The notes: a model not told the origin generated them from the letters alone. DNA of 64,000 nt from Cephalopachus bancanus (GCA_027257055.1 JAPVLO010000956.1:283035-347034), one strand, 5' to 3'. Positions 45,998 to 57,623 are shown, counted from the stretch's first letter. A program made the numbers and translations.

Positions 45998-46068
45998 CTA
46001 GTCTGTGCAAAGTGGGCAGAGCCTGGGGAGAACTGGTAGTGGCAGTGGTGACTTGAAAAAGAGGTATC

Positions 46069-46362
46069 AGGCCAGGTGTGGTGGCTCACACCTGTAATTC
46101 CAGCACTTTGGGAGGCCGAGGCGAGAGGACTGCCTGAATCCACGGGTTTGAGACCAGCCTGGGCAACATGGTGAGACCTCATCTCTACAAAAATGAAAAA
46201 ATTAGCCGGGCATGGTGGTGTGTGCCTGTAGTAGCAGCTACTTGGGAGGTTGAGGCGGAAGGATCGCCTGAGCCCAGGAGGTCAAGACTGTAGTAAACCA
46301 TGAATATGCCACTGCACTCCAGCCTGGGTGAGAGCATGAGACCCTGACTCAAAAAAAAAAGA
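46069..46362 (+). repeat. Alu dimer, intermediate type
   Basis: Sense copy. Confidence 0.9.
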
Positions 46363-46410
46363 AAAAGTATGGTCAAGTGGATTTGAAGAAACGTATGAAA
46401 GATTTCTTGT

Positions 46411-46692
46411 GCCGGGCTCGGTGGCTCAGCCTGTAATCCTGCGCCTTTGGGAGGCTGAGGTGAGTGGATTGCCTGAGCCCACGGGTTCAAGACCCGCCTG
46501 GGCAGCAAGACCTCATCTCTACAATAAATCAAAAAATCAGCCGGGCGTGGTAGCGCATGCCTGTAATTCTGGCTACTCAGAAGGCTGAGGTGGAAGGATC
46601 GCCGGAGCCCAGCAGGCGTGGCTGTGGTGGCCGGGAGCGGCCACTTGCACTCCAGTTTGGGTGACAGAGTGAGACTCCAACTCAAAAAAAAA
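46411..46692 (+). repeat. Alu dimer, young lineage, perfect 14-bp TSD
   Basis: GAAAGATTTCTTGT at 46397-46410 and 46693-46706. Confidence 0.95.
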
Positions 46693-46724
46693 GAAAGATT
46701 TCTTGTATATGCTGCTGCTTCTTT

Positions 46725-47028
46725 TTTTGCTTTTTGTTTTTTGTTTTTGAGTTGGAGTCTCACTCTGTTGCCCAGACTGGAGGGCAGTGGCATGCTCCCA
46801 GCCACCGCAGCCTCGACCTGCTGGGCTCAGGTGACCCTTCTGCCTCAGCCTTCCCAGGAGGCGGAACTTCAGGCACACACCACCACGCCTGTCTGATTTT
46901 CTGGTTTATTGTGGAGACGAGGTCTCGCCAAGTTACTTAAGATGTTCACGAGCCCCCGGGCTCAGGCAGTCCTCTCACCTCGGCCTCCCAAAGTACTGGG
47001 ATGACAGGCTTGAGCCACCATGCCCAGC
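46725..47028 (-). repeat. Alu dimer, antisense
   Basis: Forms a close inverted pair with the preceding copy. Confidence 0.9.
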
Positions 47029-47389
47029 CTACGCTACTTCTTCTGACCCTCAGGCCTGCTTGGGCCCTCCACGGTGTCCAATCCCTCCCAAGGGGACTTG
47101 CGGAAGCAGCCACATTCATTCTCCTTTTCATCCAATTCTCCATCTCTCGCACCTACACCCAGCAGTCTGCTGGCCTGGTAGCCCAAGGTGAAGCAAACAC
47201 CCCTGTTCACTGACAGCACAGTGGGGATTTGAACATCTGCAGAACTTGGGCAAAGCTTATGGTACAGTGCTGAGGAAAACATCAAGGTAGGTGGCATCAG
47301 GTTCGGGGAGAACGAATGCCACATCCGATCAGAGATGCCTGCCATGAGCAAAGGACCAAAGGTACTAAAACGGCAAAGAAAGAAAGAAT
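47029..47389. other. Non-repeat spacer sequence
   Basis: I see no repeat I can name and no gene. Confidence 0.55.
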
Positions 47390-47679
47390 GGGCCGGGCGC
47401 GGCGGCTCAGTCTGTCATCCAGCACTTTGGGAGGCCAAGGTGAGAGGACTGCCTGAGCCCGCGGGTTCCAGACCAGCCTGGGCCACTTGGCAAGACCTCG
47501 TCTCTACAGTAAATCAAAAAATGAGCCGGGTGTGGTGGGCGTGCGCCTGTAGTTCCAGCTACTCGGAAGGCTGAGGCGGAAGGATCGCCGGAGCCCAGCA
47601 GGTCGAGGCTGCGGTGGCTGGGAGCGGCCACTGCACTCCAGCCTGGGCAACGGAGTGAGACTCTGACCCCAAAAAAAAG
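47390..47679 (+). repeat. Alu dimer
   Basis: Starts GGGCCGGGCGCGGCGGCTCA; ends GACCCCAAAAAAAAG. Confidence 0.9.
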
Positions 47680-48370
47680 AAGATGGACAATAACAAGTGC
47701 TGGCAAGGATGTGGAGAAACGGGATCCCTCTCACACTGCTGGTGGAATGTACCATGGAGCAGCTGTGGAAGCAGGTTCCCAGGTCCCCAATAAGTTGAAC
47801 AGAATTACCTACCACTCAGCAATTCCACTCCCAGGCATATGCCCAAAAGAACTGAAAAAAGCAGATGCTCAAACACAAACCCGAAGATGAATGTTCACAG
47901 CAGCTCTGTTCACAGCAGCCAAAAAGTGAAAACATCCCACATGCCCATTACTAATGAATGGAATTAAAACGTCATCGGTAGCCCAAGTGCAGTGGCTCAC
48001 ACCTGTCATCCCAGCACTTTGGGAGGCCAAGGCGAGCGAATTGCTTGAGTCCAGTAGTTTGAGACCAGCCTGGGAAACATAGCAAAACCTCATCTCTACA
48101 AAAAAGAAAAGTAGCTGAGTGTGGTGGTGTGGGCCTATAGTCCCAGCTCCTCGGGAGGCTGAGGCAGAAGGATTTCCTGATCCCAGGAGGTCGAGGCCGT
48201 CGTGAGCCATGATTGTCGTGAGCATGCCACTGTCCTCCAGCCTGGGCGACGGAGTGAGTCCCTGACTCAGAAAAGAAAGTCATATACATAGTATTAAATA
48301 TTATCCAGTAATTTGAAAAATGAATTACTGATGCTTGTTATAAGGTAAATGATCCCAGAAAATGTTAAGC
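47680..48370 (+). repeat. L1M 3' end, interrupted by a sense Alu
   Basis: ACAAGTGCTGGCAAGGATGT, AGCAATTCCACTCCCAGGCA and AGCAGCCAAAAAGTGAAAAC are the classic L1 ORF2 3' end. An Alu sits at 47980-48278, after which L1 text resumes (GTCATATACATAGTATTAAA). Confidence 0.8.
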
Positions 48371-49613
48371 TAATTTTTTTTTTTTTTTTTTTTTTAGAGA
48401 CGGGGTCTTGTTATGTTGCCCAGGCTGGAGTGCAGTGATGCAATCATGCCTCACTACAGCCTCCACCCTCCTGCCTCAGCGTCTGGAGTTGCTAGGACTA
48501 CAGGTGCACCCCCATACACAGCTACAGCTAATTTTTAAAATTTTTAGTAGAAATAGGGACTCACTGGGCAATCCCTTCAGGTCCCCTCCCATTGTGGGAG
48601 CGTCTCTGTCCTCTCAATAAATCCTGCTTTCTCGCTTTCCAGCTGTCCGTGTCCCTCATTCCTCCTGGGCATGAGACAAGAACCCCAACCCGAAGAGCTG
48701 CAGAAGCCGAACAGCTGTGCACCCCAGAGGCTGGCTGAACCAGGAGAACTGGGGGAATAAGGCGAGACTCAGAAGCCGAGACACCACGGGGTTAGGCTTC
48801 CCAGACCCTCCACGGTCCTCTCTGGGGCTCGGCTGGCCGACCCATGGAGCTGACCGTCTCCAAGCTCAGGCTGACCTGAAAAATCCACCTCTGTTTTGGC
48901 ACCTGAATGTGGGGCTCACCCGAAGGAGGCCATCGAACTCCAAGCGGTGATGCAGATGGAACCGCTTCTTTCCAAGAAGCTTCTTTCTGTATGGAAGCTT
49001 CTTTCTGCCGAGGACCTTTAGAACGCTGTCCCCACACCTCACCAGACTGGTCATCGTCCTTACTCCCTAACTGGCAGTTAGGGTTACTACCCCAGAGCAG
49101 GGAATGAGACAGAGATAGCCAGAGAAAAGCTAGGCAGACAGACAGGCAGGTTCTCTGGTAACAATGAAGCAAACTCCAGCTGGCCTCTCAGGCTCAGGGT
49201 TGGTAAACAAGTTCCCTGCCAGCCTCTCAAACTAGAGCTCAAGTCCTCACTGCTGGGATTGAAAAGCAACCAATCAGCTAACCATTAGGCCCCCACCTCC
49301 TGCCAGTTGGTCCTTTTACTGACCAATCAGAACAGCTACAGTTCACAGCTAGTGTTAGCCAATCAGCTTGGACCTAGGACTATATAAGCACCAGGTTGAC
49401 ACCAGATGGGCAACCACCCTTTGGGTCCCCTTCCACTGTGGAAGCTTCTCTGTCCTCTCAATAATTCCTGCTTTCCCAAAAGAAAGAAAGAAAGAAAGAA
49501 ATAGGCACTCACTTGCTGCCCAGACTGGTCTCAAACTCGTGGCCTCAAGGGAACTTGCTGCCTTAGCCTCCCAAAGAACTAGGATTATAGGCATGTGCCA
49601 CCATGTCCAGGTC
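48371..49613 (-). repeat. Old Alu dimer split by a retroposed LTR element
   Basis: The antisense AluJ-like copy runs 48371-48565 and resumes at 49514-49613. GAAATAGGGACTCACT and GAAATAGGCACTCACT duplicate the break point. Confidence 0.88.
48566..49497 (+). mobile_element. Retroposed ERV RNA: R-U5-deleted body-U3-R-A(n)
   Basis: The insert starts GGGCAATCCCTTCAGGTCCC (R), passes CTCTCAATAAATCCTGCTTT into U5-like sequence, and has a possible tRNA-Pro-like primer site at 48910-48926. It lacks any gag, pol or env frame. It then has U3-like sequence with repeated CCAATCAG, a TATATAA at 49381-49387 and, 27 bases on, a second R (GGGCAACCACCCTTTGGGTC), and ends in a (GAAA)n tail. The 16-base flanking duplication and the tail point to L1-type insertion rather than integrase. 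Old, non-coding. Confidence 0.78.
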
Positions 49614-49641
49614 TATTATGCTAACTAAAAGAAGCTAGTCA

Positions 49642-49950
49642 CACGCTGGACGTGGTGGCTTGGTGCCTGCAATCCCAGCACTTTGGGAGGCTGAGGCAAA
49701 AGGATTTCTTGAGCCCAGGATTTTGAGACCAGCCTGGGCAACTTAATAAGACCCCGTCTCTACAAAAATCAAAAAATTACCTGGGTATAGTAGCACATGC
49801 CCATTGTCTCGGCTGCATGGAAAGCCGAAGTGGAAGGATCACCTGACCCAAGACGTCAATGCTGTGGTGAGCTGTGATGTATGATAGTGCCACTGCACTT
49901 CAGCCTGGGTGACAGAGTAAGACAATGGCTCAAAACAAACAAACACAAAC
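49642..49950 (+). repeat. Alu dimer
   Basis: Sense, diverged, AAAC-rich tail. Confidence 0.85.
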
Positions 49951-49954
49951 AAGG

Positions 49955-50798
49955 GGCTTGGAGAGAGAATGCAGTGTCTGGAGTATTGGTCAGTTTTCGC
50001 TGTGGCAATGCTGTGTAACAAACAACCCTGAAACTCAGACATTTGCATTAGCAGACGTTTACTCTTTTTTTTGAGTTGGAGAATCACTCTGTTGCCCAGG
50101 CTGGAGTGCAGTGGCACGCTCATGGCCACTGCAGCCTCGACCTGCCGGGCTCAGGTGATCCTTCTGCCTCAGCCTTCCAAGTAGCTGGAACTACAGGCAC
50201 ACACCACCTGCCTGGCTTATTTATTTATTGTAGAGTCGAGGTCTCACCAAGTTGCCCAGGCTGGTCTCAAACTCCCAAGCTCAGGCAATCCTCTTGCCTC
50301 AGCCTCCCAAAGTGCTGGGATGATAGGCTTGAGCCACCGGGCTCAGCCTAGATGTTTATGTCTTGCTTACAGGTCTGTGGGTCAACCATGGCTCGACTGG
50401 GCTGGCTGGGCTCAGCAGAACTTGGTTCTAGACTGTGAGTTGGGTTCGGGTCTGCTCCGAGTGTCTCTCATTCCGGGACCCAAGCTGGAAAAGAAGCATT
50501 TCCCAGAGCACGTTCTGCTCATGACACATACTATGAGGACAAGGAGCCAAGCCACACCTCCCACACGCTATGAAGCCTTGGCTAGGACAGAGCACACTGC
50601 ATGCCGGCTCACATCCCATTGGCTGAAGCAAGCCACGTGGCCAAGGGCAAAGTCAAGGGGGGGAAAGTATCCACTGCCTTTATGGCACTGAAGTATCAAG
50701 GCCACGGGGCTGGACATGTAACCCAGTCATGGGAAGAGGATGGAGAGTAAGCCAGCCGACGCCAGCTGCTGGGATGGCCAAATGCTTGCCAGCAAGGT
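49955..50798. repeat. Old MER-type repeat remnant around an antisense Alu
   Basis: GCTGTGTAACAAACAACCCT before and GTCTGTGGGTCAACCATGGC after the Alu (50066-50349) look like one old medium-reiterated repeat; I cannot name the family. 50400-50798 has no gene. Confidence 0.5.
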
Positions 50799-51834
50799 GA
50801 CAGAGTGAAACTCCAACTCAAAAAAAAAAAAAAAATTAGCCGGGAGTGGTAGCGCGCACCTGTAGTTCCAGCTACTTGGAAGGTGGAGATGGAAGGATCA
50901 CTGGAGCCCAGCAGGTCGAGGCTGCAGTGGCCGGGAGCCTACACTCCAGCCTTGGCAACAAGGCGAGACTCCAATTCAAAAAAAAAAAAAGAGGCTGGGC
51001 GTGGTGCCTCACACCTGTAATCCCAGCACTTTGGGAGGCCAAGGTGGGAGGATAGCTTGAGCCCAGGAGTTCAAGACTAGCCTATGCAACATAACGAGAC
51101 TTGTCTTTACAGAAAATCCAAAAATTAGCCAGGCGTGGTAGCACACGCCTGTAGTCCCAGCAACATGGGAGGCTGAGGTGGAAGGATCACTTGAGCCCAG
51201 GAGTTTAAGGCTGCAGTGAGCTATGATCGTGCTACCGCACTCCAGTGTGGGCAACAAAGGAAGATCCTGTCTCTTAAAAATTGTTTTAAGCCGGGCTCGG
51301 TGGCTCAGCCTGTAATCCCACACCTTTGGGAGGCTGAGGAGAGTGGATTGCCTGAGCCCGCGGGTTTGAGACCCGCCTGGGCAGGCGAGACCTCATCTCT
51401 ACAATAATTCAAAAAATTAAGCCGGGCTCGGTGGCTCAGCCTGTAATCCCGCGCCTTTGGGAGGCTGAGGAGAGTGGATTGCCTGAGCCCGCGGGTTTGA
51501 AACCCGCCTGGGTAGCGAGACCTCATCTCTACAATAAATCAAAAAATCAGCTGGGCTTGGTAGCGCCTGCCTGTAATTCTGGCTACTCGGAAGGCTGAGG
51601 CGGAAGGATCGCCGGAGCCCAGCAGGCGAGGCTGCGGTGGCCGGGAGCGGCCACTGCACTCCAGTCTGGGCGACCGAGTGAGACTCCAACTCAAAAAAAA
51701 AAAAAAAAAATTAGCCAGGCATTGTAGCGTGCGCCTGTAGTTCCAGCTACTTGGAAGGCTGAGGCGGAAGGATCACCAGAGCCCAGCAGGTCCAGTCTGG
51801 GCGCCAGAGTGAGTCTCCAACTCAAAAAAAAAAA
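50799..51834 (+). repeat. Head-to-tail run of sense Alu units
   Basis: A 3' tail piece (50799-50835), right arm (50836-50991), old dimer (50994-51280), left arm (51289-51418), young dimer (51420-51711) and right arm (51712-51834). The young dimer has the perfect GTGGCCGGGAGCGGCCAC block at 51637-51654. Confidence 0.87.
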
Positions 51835-51847
51835 ATGTTTTTTAAAA

Positions 51848-52438
51848 GGCCAGGCTCGGTAGTTCAGCCTGTAATCCCAGCACTTTGGGAGGTGGAGGTG
51901 AGAGGATTGCCTGAGTGCAGGGGTTCAAGACCAGCCTGGGTAACTTGGTGAGACCTCGTCTCTACAACAAATCACAAAAACTAGCCAGACATGGTGGTGT
52001 GCATCTGTAGTTCCAGCTACTTGGAAGGCTGAGGCGGAAGGATCGCCTAAGTCCAGCAGGTGGAGGCTGTGGTGGCCGTAAGTGTGTCACTGCACCCCAG
52101 CCTGGGAGACAAGAATAAGACTCTGACTCAAAAAAAAAATGTAAGAGCCGGGCTCAGTGGCTCAGCCTGTAATCCCGCGCCTTGGGAGGCTGAGGTGAGT
52201 GGATTGCCTGAGCCCGAAGGTTCAAGACCCACCTGGGCAACTTGGCAAGACCTCATCTCTACAATAAATCAAAAATGTGCCGGGCATGGTAGCGCACACC
52301 TGTAGTTCCAGCAACTTGGAAGACTGAGGCGGAAGGATCGCCGGAGCCCAGCAGGTCGAGGCTGTGGTGGCTGGGAGCAGCCACTGCACTCCAGTCTGGG
52401 CGACAGAGTGAGACTCCAACTCAAAAAATAAAAAAAAA
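51848..52438 (+). repeat. Two sense Alu dimers
   Basis: 51848-52140 and 52146-52438 continue the same-strand run. Confidence 0.9.
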
Positions 52439-52517
52439 GTAGGATCATCTAGCTCGCTGCAGCAAAGGAGAATACACCCACCCTAGGGAACCCTCAGGGT
52501 GCCCCAAAACACTTCCT

Positions 52518-52956
52518 TTTAAAAAAAAATTATTTATTGTAGAGATGAGGTCTCGCAAAGTTGCCTGAACTGGTCTTGAACCCGTTGACTCAGGCAATCC
52601 ACTTGCCTCTGCCTCCCTAAGTGCTGGGATGACAGGCTGAGCCACCACACCTGGCTTTTTTTTTTTTTTTTTTGAGTCAGAGTCTCCCTCTGTTGCCCAG
52701 ACTGGAGTGCAGTGGCACACTCACGGCCACTGCAGCCTCGACTTGCTGGGCTCAGGTGATCCTTCCACCTCAGCATCCCAAGTAGCTGGAACTACAGGCA
52801 CATTCCCCCACAACCAGCTAAATTTTTTATTTATTGTAGAGACGAGTTCTCACCAAGTTGTCCAGGCTGGTTGCGAATCTGTGGGCTCAGGCAATCCTCT
52901 CGACTTGGCCTCCCAAAGTGCTGGGATTACAGGTATTGAGCCACCGTGCCTGGCAC
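52518..52956 (-). repeat. Antisense Alu left arm and Alu dimer
   Basis: 52518-52656 is a single arm; 52657-52956 is complete. Confidence 0.87.
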
Positions 52957-53114
52957 AGGTGACTTGTTGGGAGCTGGCTGTGGAGGCTCACCTGGGCGTT
53001 AGGGATACAGACAGGCTGCGGACCCTGAGACAGCTAGGACGAGTTCAGGAGCTGAAGGCCCATTCCCTCTTCCCTTCTTTGCTGTTTGGCATGATCCACT
53101 AGCAGGGACTTTGA

Positions 53115-54880
53115 TGATCTAAGCATGAAGTTCTGAGAGTACAACAGGCATGGCTTACTTTAGGAGTCCATTGTTTCCGTTTCTCACAGACTGCGGTTTC
53201 GGCTTTAAACTTAACATAATTCAAACTCAGATCACATTTGGGAGCCTTTAATACGGTACAAGGTTCTTTTAAGATTTAATAGTATATTTGTAGAATTAGT
53301 ATATACATACAAAGTGCTGTTTCAACCTTAATAATACAGATAAATATCTAGAGCTACTAGAAAACGGCCCAGCACAAACTTTGGGCCGGGCCACATTCCT
53401 AAAGGCCCAGCACAAACTTTTGGGCTGGGCCACATTCCTAAGGGCCCAGCACGTACCTTGGACTAGGCTGCTTTCTTTTAAACCGGTTTTTAGCTACAGT
53501 TAGTATAAGGTTTTTTCTACTTATTATAGAAATTGAATTTATTTTATTCATAGAAAGTATTGTAGAATAGGTTATGCTACATCAGTGAATTATGTCAGTT
53601 CAAGCATGATCAAACATATTTTGAGGTTCAATAAGAATACAGCTAACTTTAGAAATTACATTGTTTCCGCCGGGCTTGGTGGCTCAGCCTGTAATCCCAG
53701 CACTTTGGGAGGCTGAGGTGAGTGGATTGCCTGAGCTCGTGGGTTCGAGACCCACCTGAGCAACTTGGCGAGACCTCATCTCTACAATAAATCAAAAAAT
53801 TAGCCAGGCGTGGTAGCGCACGCCTATAGTTCCAGCTACTTGGAAGGCTGAGGCGGAAGGATCGCCGGAGCCCAGCGGGTCGAGGCTGTGGTGGCCGGGA
53901 GCGGCCACTGCACTCCAGTCTGGGTGATAGAGTGAGACTCCAACTCAAAAAAAAAAGAAATTACATTGTTTCCACTTCTACATTTGCGGTTTTGGCTTTA
54001 ATACAATTTACAGTTTATACTTGGGTTTTATTTTTTAGAAGCTTTATTGCTGATGATCAGGATTAGGAATTAGAAACTTTTACAACAGTTAAAATAGATT
54101 TATAGGATTTCGGAACAGCCATTTTGTTAAGAGATTGCAATCAATTGTTCCCAGAAACGGCCCAGCATGATCTTTTGACTGAGCCACATTCCTTAGGAAT
54201 TGGTTTGGGCTATAATTAAGAGTTTCTATAGTGTAGGTAGAATTAGTGTAAAATAGAGAGGAATTGGCATTTAGGTTGGTTATTAGGTGTTGCATATGCA
54301 TAGGTTTTAAAAGTTATTGATTATTAGAATATTATATTAGAATTGTTGTATTGTTTTTGAGAAATATTAACCAAGCATGAGGAACAGTGAGATAGTTTTG
54401 GGATCCTCATTCCTCATGCTTGGGGAAACACCTGGTGGGTGGGGGACGCCCCCCCCCCATCCACCTGGCTCTATGTTCATGTAAATGTCTTGTGATTTAA
54501 TTGGGATTGCCCTTCCTCTTACTCCAGGAAACACCTGGTGGGTGAGGGATGCCCCTCATTCACATGGCTTTGTGTTCATGTAAAAGTTTTATGATTTAAT
54601 TGAGATTGTTCTTTCTCATGCCTGAGGAAAACACCTGGTGGGTGGGGCAGGCACCCCTCCTGCACCTGGCTTGTGTTCACATGGAAGACTTGTAAGACTG
54701 CCTGTGTAAAATTTGGGATAAATACCCGCTGTAAACCTCCAATAAACGGCTTCTGCTCAATTCACTGAACAGTTGTCCACTTTCTTTCTCTTTCTTCCTC
54801 TTTATATCTATCCCTCCACCTTTCTTTCTTTTTATATCTATCCCTCCAGAATAATCGCCGACGCCATCACACCTTCCAAA
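53115..54880 (+). mobile_element. Probable solo LTR with internal tandem repeats
   Basis: A block of about 1.45 kb (excluding one Alu) has LTR-like traits: GGGATAAATACCC, then CCAATAAACGGCTTCTGCTC as a poly(A) region, and a pyrimidine-rich 3' end. It holds three layers of repeats: about 38-base units with GGCCCAGCACAAACTTT (53369-53470, echoed at 54157), a larger repeat starting TTGTTTCC (53168 and 53963), and three units of about 80-110 bases starting ACACCTGGTGGGTG (54428-54705). No coding region. The boundaries and family are uncertain. Confidence 0.55.
53669..53955 (+). repeat. Alu dimer, young lineage, perfect 18-bp TSD
   Basis: AGAAATTACATTGTTTCC at 53651-53668 and 53956-53973. It is inserted in the LTR-like block. 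Confidence 0.95.
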
Positions 54881-54901
54881 AAAAAAAAGAAAGTAAATAA
54901 C

Positions 54902-55187
54902 AGCCAGGCACAGTGGCTCACACCTGTCATTCCAGCACTATGGGAGGCAGAGGCAAGAGAACTGTCTGAGCCCAGGGGGTTCGAGACCAGCCTGGGAAAC
55001 ATGGCAAGACCTCGTCTCTACAACAGAAAAAAATTAGCCGGGCATGGTGGCGTGCACCTGTAGTTCCAGCTGTTTGGAAGGTTGAGGGGGAAGGATCACC
55101 TGAGCCCAGCAGGCGAGGCTGCGGTGGCCGTGAGCGTGCCACTGCACTTCAGTCTGGGCAGCAGAGTGAGACTCCCACTCAAAAAGT
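54902..55187 (+). repeat. Alu dimer with TSD
   Basis: AAAGAAAGTAAAT lies on both sides. Confidence 0.9.
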
Positions 55188-55563
55188 AAAAAAAGAAAGT
55201 AAATGAGAGAGGGAGAGAAAGGAACTTCACCTCTCCAAGGTAGGAGAGGGGGCCAAAGCTTAGGAAAACAAGGCCTGGCCTTAGCTCAAAGAACACACGG
55301 CCAGACCATAGCTTAGCAAGGCAAAACCTAAACCTAAAACCTACCTATGGGAAATTTATCTGTCTGTGTCTGACCTGTGCTAGCTACCCTGTTTCACTGA
55401 CACAAGCTTGCTGCAAAACTCTCAACTCAAACTTGCTCTAATGAAACGGAGAATTTATTGACTCATGGAACTCGAGGAAGGGCTGAAAGCCCAGTATGGG
55501 AAGGGCGAGGATACAGGCAGATTTTAGGAATAAGCAGGCCCAGGATGTAAATGCTACCAGGGA
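55188..55563. other. Non-repeat spacer sequence
   Basis: I see no gene and no repeat I can name. GGAGAATTTATTGACTCATG hints at an old LTR or transposon end. Confidence 0.45.
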
Positions 55564-56140
55564 CTGGGCACAGTGGCTCACACAGGTAATCTCAGCACTT
55601 CGGGAGGCTGAGGCGAGAGGATTGCCTGAGCCCGCGGGTTCGAGACCAGCCCTTGCCTGAGCCTGTGGGTTTGAGACCAGCCTAGGTAACATCATGAGAC
55701 CTCGTCTATATAAAAACTTTAAGGTTGGGCGCCATGGCTCAAGCCTATCATCCCAGCACTTAGGGAGGCCGAGGCGAGGGAATTGCCTGAGCCCACAAGT
55801 TCGAGACCAGCCCAGGCAACTTGGCAAGACCTCATCTTGACAATAAAACAATCAGGCCGTGCTCAGTGGTTCAGCCTGTAATCCCAGCACTCTGGGAGGC
55901 AGAGGCAAGAGGACTGCCTGAGCCTGTGGGTTTGAGACCAGCCCGGGGAACTTGCCAAGACCTCATCTCTACAATAAATTTTTAAAAATTAGCCAGGCAT
56001 GGTAGCGCACGCCTGTAGTTCCGGCTGCTTGGAAGGCTGAGGCGGAAGGATCACCGGAGCCCAGCAGGTGAAGGCTGCGCTGACCATGAGTGTGCCACTG
56101 CACTCCAGCCTGGGCGACGGAGTGAGACTGCAACTCAAAA
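55564..56140 (+). repeat. Stacked Alu left arms followed by a dimer
   Basis: A left arm with an internal duplication of GCCTGAGCC..GGTTcGAGACCAGCC (55564-55723), a second left arm (55724-55854) and a full dimer (55855-56140). Confidence 0.82.
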
Positions 56141-56230
56141 TGGAAGAAAAAGAAAAAAACAAACTGCTGAACACTCAGCGTAGTGTGGACAGGTGCACTC
56201 ATAAAATCACCCACCAAGAAATGGGTAAAT

Positions 56231-56527
56231 GAGCTGGGCTCGGTGGCTCAACTTGTAATCCCACGCTTTGGGAGGCTGAGGTGAGTGGATTGCCTGAGCC
56301 TGCGGGTTCGAGACCTGCCTGGGCAGGCAGACCTCATCTCTACAATAAATCAAAAAAATTAGCCGTGTGTGGTAGCACACGCCTGTAGTTCCAGCTACTT
56401 GGAAGGCTGAGACGGAAGGATCGCCGGAGCCCAGCAAGGTCGAGGCTGCGGTGGCCGGGAGCGGCCACTGCACTCCAGTCTGGGTAACAGACTGGGACTC
56501 CAACTCAAAAAAAAAAAAAAAAAAAAA
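56231..56527 (+). repeat. Alu dimer, young lineage, with TSD
   Basis: GAAATGGGTAAATG before and GAAATGGATAAATG after. Confidence 0.93.
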
Positions 56528-56716
56528 TAGAAATGGATAAATGCATTGAATTTTTTAAAAAATTCACTGAAGCCAAACACAGCCACTCGCAACAACACTG
56601 GTGGGGACACTGATGCCAATGGGTTCCCAGCAGGAAAGCTTGAACTAAAAGGGCCCACCCTCCAAAAGATAATTGTGGGTTGCTTTCTTTTTTGGGGGGT
56701 CCTCCTCATATTATTT

Positions 56717-57012
56717 TGTTGTTGTTGTTGTTGAGTTGGAGTCTCACCCTGTTGCCCAGACTGGAGTGCAGTGGCCGCTCCCGGCCACCGCTGCCTCTAC
56801 CTGCGGGGCTCTGGCGATCCTTCTGCCTCAGCCTTCCAAGTAGCCGGAACTACAGGCGCGTGCCACCAGGCCTGGCTACTTTTTCTTGATTTATCGTAAA
56901 GACGAGGTCTCGCCAAGTTGCCAGGATGGGTCTTGAACCCGCGGACTCAGGCCATCCACTCACCTTGGCCTCCCAAAGCGCTGGGATTACAGGCTGAGCC
57001 ACTGAGTCCGGT
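56717..57012 (-). repeat. Alu dimer, young lineage
   Basis: Antisense with a (TTG)n tail. Confidence 0.92.
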
Positions 57013-57162
57013 TTCTCCCCTTATTATTACGACTTTTGCTGAAAACCACCACTGAATGCAAGGCCAGCTAGGACTGAAGCACCCGGTAACCACCCCCTTA
57101 GATGGCCTTCTGCTCATTGGGAGTCGAGGCAGCCCACTCACTACAGCAGCCCACGCACATTT

Positions 57163-57611
57163 CTTTTTTTTTTTTGAGTTGGAGTCTCACTCTGTCGCCC
57201 AGACTGGAGTGCAGTGGCCGCTCCCAGCCACCGTAGCCTCGACCTGCTGGGCTCCTGCGATCCTTCCCCCTCAGCCTTCCAAGTAGCTGGAACTACAGGC
57301 GCGTGCTATCGCACCTGGCTTTTTTTTTTTTGAGTTGGAGTCTCACTCTGTCACCCAGACTGGAGTGTAGTGGCCGCTCCTGGCCACCGCAGCCTCAACC
57401 TGTGCTGGGCTCCGGCAATCCTTCCACCTCAGCCTTCTGAGTAGCTGGAATTACAGGCACGCACTACCATGCCCAGCTGATTTTTTGATCTATTGTAGAG
57501 ATGAGGTGTCGCCAAGTTGCCCAGGCGGGTCTCGAACCCCCGGGCTCAGGCAATCCACTCACCTCAGCCTCCCAAAGTGCAGGATTACAGGCTGAGCCAC
57601 CAAGCCTGGCT
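57163..57611 (-). repeat. Alu right arm and Alu dimer
   Basis: 57163-57319 is a single arm; 57320-57611 is a full copy. Confidence 0.9.
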
Positions 57612-57623
57612 GATACTGATTTC

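Noticed and set aside
48910..48926. tRNA-Pro primer-binding site in the retroposed LTR element
   Set aside because: Only a partial match (TGGGGCTCACCCGAAGG), so I mention it as possible but do not list it as a feature.
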